Source of the DNA: Loripinus fragilis
Taxonomy: Eukaryota > Mollusca > Bivalvia > Lucinida > Lucinidae
Length of the DNA stretch: 64,000 bases
Reading direction: 5' to 3'
Assembly: GCA_964019695.1 (NCBI GenBank)
Contig: OZ026528.1
Coordinates: 54,032,495-54,096,494 of the forward strand
Below, one piece after another: positions 24,301-36,300 of the stretch (positions are counted from its first letter, which is position 1; the number at the start of each line of letters is the position of its first letter). The position numbers were made by a program, and so were the translations under genes. The notes under the pieces are model-generated. The model was not told where the DNA came from. It saw nothing but the letters and a program-made list of their open reading frames with translations, and made no database searches.

Positions 24301-27300
24301 TATGACTCGGCACCCTTTAGTGTTGTGAGAACCACTATTGAGGAGTTTGCAACAATAGCAAGTGTTATCCAGACACTTTATATCTACATCTCTACCCAAA
24401 TGGCTGATTTGTCAACAAGATTCACATGAGTGAAGGATTTTTGCATTTTATGCAGTGAGAACCTTTTTATTACAGAAAACACTGAATGGGTATTATTTAT
24501 AATCATTGCCCAATCATTTCAAGAGCTGATTTCCAAAGTGCATAATCCTAGAGGCTTGCACGATTGTTGGAAATGCTCATGTACATGGATGTGCGATGAA
24601 GAAAAATGGCGTTGACCCTTATGAAGTTTAAAGGCCTCGATATTCACCTTATAAGAGGATATAGCTATTATTATTGGTCTTTCTGTGTAGTTAAGATGTC
24701 AAAGTTTATTTTGATACCACATTTGTGTGGATACATCCTCTTATAAGGCAGGATTCCACATAGGTCCACTATATTAAAGTATGTCAGGCTATCTTACCTA
24801 AAGTAAGATCTGCTCTGTGTGCAGCTAACCAGTTACCTGGAGAGGGGCCCACTGATGTGGAAGATGCTCCAGTGCATGCATGTTAATCAAAACCCGATGA
24901 TGATGGTGATGATGATGATATATTCTAATTGACAAAACATTGCAATTAACCTCTTGATAGATTTAATTACAGGTGAACTTAATTACTGCCTTTAATCTCG
25001 GACCTAGTAATACATTGTTGTGTTTGAGCTTTAATCTAATTAAAGTTTTCACACTTTTTGTGATGCAGGAGTTCTCATATCTTGCAAACTAGGCAATTAT
25101 TAAATAAGTAAAATAAGTCTCTGCAGTTAAAGGTCTGATCGATCAAAGCAATTGAACACTCTTTTTTAATTAAGAACATTCTGACCAGCATGCTAAATGT
25201 AGGCGTAATATTGGACCAGGCCGAGTTGACCCAGGGTGACTTGACCCAAGGCCGAGTTGCCCCGCATTTGTTACATTTAGTTTAAACATATTTTATTAGC
25301 AAGAACAGTTGACATTATCAAACAGATGTTAACAGTATTAAAGTTACAAGGATTGGAATGGACCATTTGTTACATTTGGGTAGTGAAATTGATTTATCAG
25401 CAGAGCTTACTTTTAACTTACCTCACTTGAATGAGTTTAGAGGTAAAAATAAACTTTAAAATTTGGGACCTACTCTTCTGTGTAATAGGCAATTAGTTAA
25501 GAGTGCGTAACGAAAATTTAATATTCTTATTTCTCTGCCAAAACATATGTTGTAGGTACTCAAAAGAATCGTCTCAATGAGATGGTTCTTTTGAGCACCC
25601 AAAACATACGTTAACAATGATGAGTAAGAAAATATTTACAATTTTACGCTGAAAATATGTGTTTATCTAAACCTGTGGTGTAAGTTTGAAAATAATATTG
25701 AAATGATTTTCTGTTTAGTTCCAGGTACAGTACCATACCTATACTGTCAGATATACTTAGTGACTCGGTGAAAGAAAAAGTCTCCAGAATCATTTTAGCA
25801 ACATTTAGGGTAAGATTTCTTTGTTATCAGTGACCTGTCAAAAGTTTATACTTCTATTAAAGGTCAGATAAGGTAATTTTATTTGCGTAAAATTTTAATT
25901 ATTTTCTTACCCATTAATTAATTATTTTCTTACCCATTAATTGAACATGTGTTTTGGGTGCTCAAAAGAACCGCCTCATTGAGACAGTTCTTTTGAGTAC
26001 CTTACCATATGTCTTGGATGAGAAATAAAGAAAATAATTTTCCAATACTCACTCTTATCTGGAGGCCTGTTCTAATGATAATTTCTCCATTGTCTCTGTC
26101 TAGCATTTGGGAAATTGAATTTTGTAGTGAAAATCTGAATTTTTCATAAATTAGTAATCCTTGAACACTGTATGAGAGTCTATAAGAAGTCCTTGAAAAG
26201 TTACCAATTTTACTTGAACCCTGAAATATCATCCTGGTTGGACATAGTGCCTATATAAGTTACAAATTATTTCTTAAAAAAAAAACACTAAAAGAATAAT
26301 ATTTCTCAGTTATTATTTTATACTGAAATTTACTAGAAAAGTCTGAATAAGTGTGGTTGTTTATTTGTTTATTTTTAGAATTTACTAGAAAAGCCAGAAG
26401 AGAAAGAAACAGTACAAGAGAATGCTTTAGCTATGGTACAGTGTAAGGTTCTGAAGCAACTAGAGTTATTGGAGGCAAGGAAGTTTGATGATCCTGATAT
26501 AATTGATGATCTTGAGTTCCTTCAACAGAAGCTACAAGAATCAGTACAAGATTTAAGGTAGGCGGTGCAGTGTAAGGTTCTGAAACAAATAGAGTTATTG
26601 GAGGCTAGGAAGTTTGATGATCCTGATATAATTGATGATCTTGAGTTCCTACAACAGAAGTTACAAGAATCAGTACAAGATTTAAGGTAGGTGGTACAGT
26701 GTAAGGTTCTGAAACAAATAGAGTTATTGGAGGCTAGGAAGTTTGATGATCCTGATATAATTGATGATCTTGAGTTCCTACAACAGAAGTTACAAGAATC
26801 AGTACAAGATTTAAGGTAGGCGGTGCAGTGTAAGGTTCTGAAACAAATAGAGTTATTGGAGGCTAGGAAGTTTGATGATCCTGATATAATTGATGATCTT
26901 GAGTTCCTACAACAGAAGCTACAAGAATCAGTTCAAGATTTAAGGTAGGTGGTACAGTGTAAGGTTCTGAAGCAACTAGAGTTATTGGAGGCAAGAAAGT
27001 TTGATGATCCTGATATAGTTGATGATCTTGAGTTCCTACAACAGAAGCTACAAGCATCAGTACAAGATTTAAGGTAGGTGGTACAGTGTAAGGTTCTGAA
27101 GAAACTAGAGTTATTGGAGGCAAGAAAGTTTGATGATCCTGATATAGTTGATGATCTTGAGTTCCTACAACAGAAGCTACAAGAATCAGTGCAAGATTTA
27201 AGGTAGGTGGTACAGTGTAGGGCTCTGAAGAAACTAGAGTTATTGGTAGGTTTGGTGACTTCTAGGAAAAGGAAAAATAGGTTGGAAAATTTGCCTATTA

Positions 27301-30300
27301 TAGTCCTTTTGATGTGAAATTGATGAAATAAGATGTGAGCATCATAAAGTTCATTTAAAATCAAAGGGGAACTTTCATCTGTGCCCACGCATGGGTTTTC
27401 TTTAAACTTTGCATATTAATAAATCATTATATAAGAACTATGAAAATGTATGTATCAAATTGGATAGTTAAGAATAAGTCTTAGGAAGCAACCCTGACGT
27501 ACTCCACCTTTGAGGTGGATCCTGTCTCTACATTTCCATGTCCTAAATCTATAGTTTTGTTTATTTCTGTAATTTGTCATCTAGATTCAATCCAAAATAC
27601 CATAGACATTATATTAATACCACAAAACCATTTGGATAAATTATGATTTACGTTTTCAGAAGAAGTGATTATAAAATTTCAATATTTTTTTTCAAAAATT
27701 TACAAAACATTCAACATTCCATTCGAACGATAGATATGTTCTTGTCTTTGTCAAGATATCATATTATCACAAAAACATGCCATATATATCCTGCTTATCT
27801 GAGCCAAATATGATGAAAATCCGAAACCGGTAACTTTGTCATTTCCTACCTCTTATGAGTATATGTTAGTTTTAGCAAAATTAATTATTTAGTTGAAATG
27901 AATCAATAACTCACGTTTCCTAAAGAAAGACATGTTTAAACAATTTTAAGTGATTCAGTGGTCAGAAATGCCGAAGGTCATGGCCCTATGTCATGGCACT
28001 ATGGGGCCAAGACAATGTGTATCACTTCCTCAAGTCCTGCATGATATTGTTTAAGAAACATAATATCCTAACAATAAACGTGTGAAAACAAGAAGACCAA
28101 ATATTTCCTTTACATCCCAACTGAACTAGAGGAACCACATTTTGGTGCTGTGACCAGGATAAAGTGTAACAGTCTTATCAAAGGTATCATAAAACAGTGT
28201 TCTACATGAATAAGTGAGGTCCAGAAACGAACTGTATGCCTAGAATATACAGCCAGCTAAAGTATAAATATTGCTATTTGATGGAAATCGGCATCAGTTT
28301 CACAAAACAGAATGAACAGAGAAGGCTTAAGTATTAAATTAGCAATACACTTGAAGCCAATAGTTCTCTTTGACCAAAATGGTTAATTTTAACCAATAGG
28401 TTTGACAGGGGGTTATTTTTGTGAACCAGGTTTATTAATGAGGCTTACAATTATAAAATCATAGATATATGGTTCTTCTCCTGTATGAACTGACTTGTCA
28501 TAAGGTTTTTCTTCTGTATGAATTAAATTTTTAATAATGTTACTTATTAAGTGTAACATTGGTTAGATGTAGTTTTAATGTTAGAAACTAGATGTGGTAA
28601 GTAAAGGTGTCACCATATTGTATCATTTTGGCTAATATTATTGTGTAAGCACTTCATTAAATAAGAATCATGACACTTGATATCAAAGAATATTGTTTTT
28701 CTCTTTTTCCAATCCATAATAGGGAAAACACTGAACATATCAACTTCTACCAATAGACATACTAGCATGGTGATTCAAACTAAGCAAGTATTCAACTATG
28801 TTTTACACTGAAACATAATTATTGTATTTTTTACATTTCGATGAATTAGGGCCATGTGTTTACATTAAGTTGAAAAAGTATGTTACTGGTTCTTAACATA
28901 TATGGATAGTTTATATGTTGAAATGGTATCTTGACAAAGACCGCAACATGTAAAAATGTTAATTCCAAATTTGTCTGAATACAAATTATACAGTTGAAAA
29001 TTGGTGTACCATGCCATAAAAATGAATGCCCACCCAATATTCTAATACATACAAAGCCACTGTTAGTAACAACAAACTTATCAATGATATAGTTATTTAA
29101 TAAAACATTTCTGCGCCCATTACATGATATGTCAATTACTTTAGAAATGATTATAACTGGGTACACTATGGTATTATAGTGATATCATTCATGACGTCAT
29201 AAAATAGCAATGGAATTACATAAAAACTCAGATCGCCATAAATATAAAAGTCATTTATTAACATAATATTATCAATATTATCAATTTCCAAGTGTGGGCA
29301 GACTCCCAGGTTAATTTCCCATACCATGTAAGAGCCCCTTTTGTGAAGATCATGTTCATCAAGACACATTTTTATGTAGACACATTTTTATGTTGTTATC
29401 TTTTATAAAGTCCCTGTGAAAACATTACAGACAGAGTCTTGACATTAAATTGTGATGGCATCATGATGTAAACAGGCCTCCAGATAAGAATTCATATTTG
29501 AAAATTATTTTTCTTATTTCTCAACCAAAACATCTTTTGCGAATAAGCAAAAGAACCATCTCAATGAGATGGTCCTTTTCAGCACTCAAAACACATCATA
29601 AAAGATATTATTATGACATAGAATTACAATGACATTCTATACTTTAGGCCAAAAGTAACTTTACACTGTTATTATATATACCTTTTCTGGGTATTGGTGA
29701 GTGGTATTTTAAATGTGTTTAATTCATATTAAAGTTCAATCAATTATTCATATGACCTTTTAAATTTCATGTTGTTGCTATCATAAATGCAACCACAATG
29801 CCCTAATGAAAGAAGCAAGGGGGCAAATAAACTTTTCCAAAACGCATCACTTTTGATGTGTTACTGTAGCTTTGCAATTGGACAATTTTTAATTTTAAAG
29901 AACCAGTCTGAAAGACAGGCTATTGAATTGTTGTTTAAAGTTCAAATCAGCCTGGATCACCCTTTGAGTAACACAAATTAGAGTTGTGTTTTTACATACA
30001 TACCCCTTTTTGTGAACTTTACAATGCTTTCAATGGAATTTCCCATAAGAAATTGTTTGCTGTTTTTCTTCTAAACCGATGGGAATTTTTATCAGATTAT
30101 CTCGTCACATACTCAAGGCAGAAAGCCCCAACAAATCGCTGGTAAAAATCCTTATGCCATCTGAGATAAAGCTTTTAGCAGGGACTAAAATTTACTATTG
30201 TTTTAATTCAAAGGGAGATAATTTCAAAGTGAACCAACTTTAAAATGCTGCCAAAAACAAACTATACGTCAGAGACAGAATGTCTTGCAGTATTTTTAAT

Positions 30301-33300
30301 GTGCAATCGATGTCCCTTAAAATAGCGTGTTCAAATCCTAGGTTTACTTTGGATTTTGTTAGGAAAGGCTGATTTTGTGCTTTTAATGAAAGCACGGATA
30401 ACTTGAAAGAAGATTAATTTACCTAAGTTGTTTTTCGTGAATTGGGACAGGGCGGGAACCAGCAACTCATTGCAATATTTAATTTGGTTAAACTCAAAAG
30501 CAGTAAAGATATATTCCATAGTTCAAAGTGTAAAGTTACTTTTGGCTTTAAGTATATAAGTAATTTAAAATATCCTAAAATATCCAAGACTTGTTACCTG
30601 AAAAGAAAGACTAAAGCAAACAGTACTGACCAAGATCAGACTGCTCTTGAAAGAGAGTCGGATCTTAGTCTTAACTGTTTGCTATTCTGACAAGCATTAT
30701 TGTAAATCCAGGATATATTAACCTTAATTTTAAATACCCATTTAAGCTTTGCATCTTTCTTGTCAAACATCAGCAGACAGAGCAGACCCTGATTTTACTG
30801 GGCCCGTAGCACAGTCGGTAACGTCTCTGGCTACAGATGTGTGTCTGACTGCAGATCCAGGGGTCGCGAGTTCGATCCCGTTCCGGTCCCATACTTTCAT
30901 GGAGATTGATCGTGAAATAATTTCTACTGCCTTTCTCCTCCCTTCCGCTGAATCATTCAAGAAGGGTTGTTGTCAGTTACATCTGAAAGTATGTGCACTG
31001 TTTGACACTCTGTCAGCATTCCTGAAATAATTTTTTGAAAAACTAGATTTTGAAAAAAGTCAGCAGATGACAACAAAAGCATGAAAAATTAACCAGCATG
31101 CAAAGAGTTAAATGTGGGTAGCCCATAACCTGCCAATATTTTGTTCTAAAAATGTTGTCTGCTTATTAAGTCAGTTGCATATACAGTAAAACCTTTGTAA
31201 AACGGCCACTCTCAAAAGACGAAATCTTGGTTTTCAAGACTGATTATCACTTAATGCAGGTCAAAAGTATTGCAGAATGCTCCACTTAATGCAGGTCAAA
31301 AGTATTGCAGAATGCTCCAAGGGGAGCATTCTGCAATACTTTTGACCTTCATTAAGCTACCATTTGTCATAAAGATTTTTGTTTTGTCTATTTTTGAGTG
31401 GCCGTTTTACACAGGTTTTACTGTATATTCAAATGCACAACAGAATACTCTTAGCATGGAAGCAGACACTATAAACCCTGATCATACGGCTCATAAAGGA
31501 AAGGATCAGTCTTGTCTTTGTCCATATTGCTTGCAATTTAGGCTAGCAGATAAAAGAGCAGACAACAATACAACAAAACCTGTGTAAAATGGCCACTCTC
31601 ATAACAACCAAATATTTGTTTCCAAGACCAATTATGGCTTAATACAGGTCAAAAGTATTGCAGAATGCTCAAAGGGGAGCATTCTGCAATACTCTCCACC
31701 TTCATTAAGCTACCATTTGTCATCAAGATCTTTGTTTTGTCTATTTTTGAGTGGCCTTTTTACTCAGGTTTTACTGTGTACTGCACAACAGAATACTCTT
31801 AGCATGGAAGCAGACACTATACACCCTGATCATACTGCTCATAAAGGAAAGGATCAGTCTGATCTTGGTCCATATTGCTTGCAATTAAGGCTAGCCTGAA
31901 TGGCAGGAAAAGGGGTCAAGAACAGTAGAGCACAGGTTTAGATAAACAAAAATTTTCAGCGTAAAATATTTTCTTACCCATCAATTTTAACATGTTTTGG
32001 GTGCTCAAAAGAACTGTCTCATTGAGACAGTTCTTTTGAGTACCCACAACATATGTTTTGGATGAGTAATAAAGAAAATAGCTTTCCAATACACTCTTTT
32101 CTGGAGGCCTGATATTTACAGTAAAACCTGTCTTAAGCGACCACTCAAAAATAGACAAAACAAAGATCTTAATGACAAATGGTAGCTTAATGAAGGTCGT
32201 AAGTATTGCAGAATGCTCCCATTGTAGCATTCTGCAATACTCTTGACCTGCATTAAGCGATAATCCGTCTTGAAAACCAATTTTGGTCTTATTTTTGAGT
32301 GGCCCTTAAGACAGGTTTTTCTGCACTGTGATTTATTTCTGTTTTCAGTTCATTTGATGAGTATGTGACAGAGGTTAAGTCTGGTCGACTGGAATGGAGT
32401 CCTGTGCATAAATCAGACAGGTTCTGGAGGGAAAATGCTATGAGGCTAAATGAGAAGAATTATGAGTTGTTAAAGTAAGTTGATTGTGGTTCTAAACAAT
32501 CTGGGAAAGGGGATCTTTCCTAAATAGAGATAGCCTGCAAACTTTGAAAACAGCAGTAGGAGACAAAAATATTTCAATATTGCACTTGTCCTGCAGGACG
32601 AGTGACTTACAATTTTCACTCATCCTGCAAACACATGCACTTGTCCTTTAAAAGTGTATGCAATAAAAACATAAGGGAGTAATATGTAAAATTGTCAGTG
32701 ACTTATAAAGTTCCTTATATCACTGCTAAGTTGATATTGACCCAGTCAGTTTTATAACTGCATCCTGTATACTGACAGCAAGATTGCATAGTCAATACTC
32801 AGAAAATGCTAGTTTCACCCTCATATTTTTCACCCTCACCCTCGAGTAATTCTTCCCAAAGCACTTGTCCTACAGGACAAGTGCTTTGGGAAGAATTACT
32901 CATCCTTTCTACATTTCACTCGTAATTTTGAGGGGAATTTTTGTCCCCTGAGCAGACTCCATTTCATTGAGTCCGTTCATAAGAAATAATGGAAATTGCA
33001 ACACCTCTGATGACACCTAGCATTAGCTTAGTGGTAGTCTACTTTCTGTTAGAACCCAATATTTCAGAAGGACCATAGCTTTGATATAATTGAGTCGCAA
33101 CATGTGATTTCCAACAATGTGGTATTATGACAAGTGTAGACTCAGAAGAGCCTGATTTTTATTTTTCAGGATTTTAGTTCGGTTGTTAGAAGGTTGCAAA
33201 GATCCACTTATATTGTCAGTAGCTGCACATGACATTGGTGAATATGTCCGATATTATCCAAGGGGTAAAATGTAAGTACATTTAACATATTCAACCCATT

Positions 33301-36300
33301 TATTCTCTCAATAGGCTGAATGAATCAATTTTACAATCTGCGTGAGTCCATAATACCATTTCTTGCACACCGGATAAGGATATCTGAGATTTTACCCTGA
33401 GTTGGAAAATCTTATTATACCCATGTTATCTTACCCAGGACATCAAGTAACATCATCATGCGAAATTGCATCTTAGTGTATTCAGGGACTTCTTGAAGCT
33501 GATTTTGAAATGAATAATAAAAACAGTGGTGAGCAGGAAAAAGAATCCATTATTCGTGTGTTGGTAGGATAGAAAATCCGTCCCTCGGGATCACCGTTTG
33601 TCATCACTAGGCAAGCCTCGTGATGCCAAACGGCGATCCTTGAGACGGATTCACATTTTAGGAGTGGCAGAGAAATGTTTAGTTTCAATTTATTTTGAAT
33701 TGTAATTCTTGAAGGAAAACAGTAGATACTCTGATCAGACACCACATTCTGTGGAATCTAATCTGTGTGTCCACTGTTCGCCTATGTCCCATAAAAAGGA
33801 TGCTAGGCTTACAAGTGTTAAACCGGCTCTTTTGAGTCGACACAACGGTTAGCTGTGTTTTAATATATGAACAATAATTAAAGGCTAAAAGGAGACAGGG
33901 CCTCATCTTAGTCTAATCGTAATCTGATCGAGCATGGGATCAAACCTGTGACCCTTCATTGACAAGACATGTTGTTCATCAGCTATGTTGCTCTTATGGA
34001 GTTTTGAATGTTATAGTTGCCATAGGCAAGATATTATGCATAATTTAGGGAATAACTGAATTCAAAATTTTAATTTGGGCAGGTATTGCGTCAGATATAG
34101 TCGAAAAGTTACCCCAATTCTTATGCACTTCTGTGCTTGTTTAACCCTTAAAGCGCCAATCGCAACTAAAGTTGTCTGCTTTTCTCGTCTGCTGAAATGT
34201 TTAAGAAGCCTCTGTGGCAAACAGTGTGGACCCAGATCAGACTGTTCCTATAGGTAATGTAAGGCAATTATTTGCAGCAGACAACTTCAGCAGACTACTT
34301 TTTCAGAAGCATTTTTTTTTCTTGGCGCTTTAAGGGTTAAAATTTTCATCTCAAATTGGAGTGTTGCAAGTCACATGTTCTCCAACAAAATGCGACATAA
34401 TTAATAACATCTAACCATTTCAGACAGTATATAGCGGATATATTGTCACAAATTTCAATTGCTATTGAATCAGACATCGCGTTACAATAAAACTTCAGTA
34501 GAATTTGTAATAAACCTGTCTACATTCTTTCAAGCAACTTATTAATTTGAGTACATTTTACTACATGTTTTCTGGTGATATTTTAGAATTCAACGCTGTA
34601 ATCAAGTCAAATATGGTGTGCAATAAATTTGGGTATCAAGACCCCCTTTTTATGCCCCCAAAGTCAGCTTTGGGTCATATAGTTTTTTAAATGTCTGTCC
34701 GTCCAAGCCTTATTTGTGTCCGGAGCATTTCTCCTATATTATTTGAGGTAGGAATCCCAAATTTGATGTGTGGATACACCTTGGGGTCGCGGAGTGTTAC
34801 ATACTATTTTAGGGTCACTGTGATCTTGACCTCTGGCCTAAATTCTAGAAAAATTGTGTCTTTGGGTGCATTTGACCCATTTCTTGTTCAAAGTTTTGAA
34901 ATTTGTATTATTATATTGGTTGGCTTTATTATGCACACACACTTTAAGAGTTTAATCCACAACGAAAAAAATGCATCTGAAAATTACGTCTGCTGAAGTA
35001 GTCTGCTGCAAATAATTGCTTAGTATTACTGACTAATTTAAGTATAGAAGCAAACAGGGTGGAAACAGATCAGACTGCTCCTATATGTTTGTCATAGAGG
35101 CTTCTTAAACATTTCAGCAGACAAGAAAAGCAGACGACTTTTGTTGCGATTGGAGCTTTCAGCAAGAACTAAATCTCATGAACTAGCTAAGATTATTTTA
35201 ATCTATAATGACTGTCTATCACAAAGACGATTTCTTAATTTTGGTTTTTAAGCTGATTTCTGTGTTTTGCTGTTTAATACTCAATGTCATGCGAGTGTTC
35301 AAATTATTTTTAAACCCCATTTATTTCAGTGTGATAGAACAGCTAGGGGCTAAACAGTTAGTAATGCAGTATCTATCACATGAGGACCCTAATGTTAGAT
35401 ATGAAGCATTAATAGCTGTACAGAAACTAATGGTACATAACTGGTAAGTACCTGTTCCAGTGTAGTAGACACCTCTTCCAGAGATATTTGACAGGTCAAT
35501 GTTAACCTGTATCCAGCCACTTTTTTTGCCTTAAAAATGTTTTTCCCTTGTTAGGTCTGCTGCATATATTCATTTGCACTTCAGACTAGATTTTTTTATG
35601 GCAGCAAAAAATATGAACCCTGATCAGACTGCAACTGTGAGCAGTCTGATCGTAGTCCTTATTGTTTGCAACATTTGCTACCTAAGTACTTGTGCTAGGG
35701 GCGTTAGAATTGTTGTTATTTCCATTAGTTCTCATGTCTGCTGTTTCTAATATTGTAGGTTCTCTCTATTTCTGAAGGATCTATTTTTCCAGATTATTTA
35801 TAGGCACAATTTATATTGGTACTTTATCATATGCTTCAAATTTCCAGTCACTAATGCAGTTTCATTATTAATATGGGCTCCTCGTTCCTGAAAGAAGTTT
35901 TGGAAAAAAGCTAATTTTGAAAAAAATCTGCAGATAATAAAAGATTGTCAGGTGTCGCACCCCTAAATGTGAAAATGTAAAAAGGCCCGATAAATGTGAA
36001 AACTTTTAACGCTAAATGTAAAAAGGCCCGGTAAATGTGAAAACTTTTAATGCTAAATGTAATAAGGCCTAGTAAATGTGAAAACTTTTAACGCTAAATG
36101 TAATAAGGCCCGGTAAATGTGAAAACTTTTAACGCTAAATGTAATAAGGCCCGGTAAATGTGAAAACTTTTAACGCTAAATGTAATAAGGCCTAGTAAAT
36201 GTGAAAACTTTTAACGCTAAATGTAATAAGGCCCGGTAAATGTGAAAACTTTTAACGCTAAATGTAATAAGGCCCGGTAAATGTGAAAACTTTTAACGCT

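Noticed and set aside
24291..24430. Possible extra ATP6V1H exon after GTTATAG
   Set aside because: No subunit H residues are missing between exons 8 and 9, and the phase does not fit.
26863..27388. Long minus-strand open frames (86 and 151 codons)
   Set aside because: They run antisense through the exon 10 array; the period of 129 is a multiple of three, which keeps a frame open.
30749..31030. 93-codon plus frame, and similar frames at 4433 and 44743
   Set aside because: These are translations of the SINE S1 head and body.
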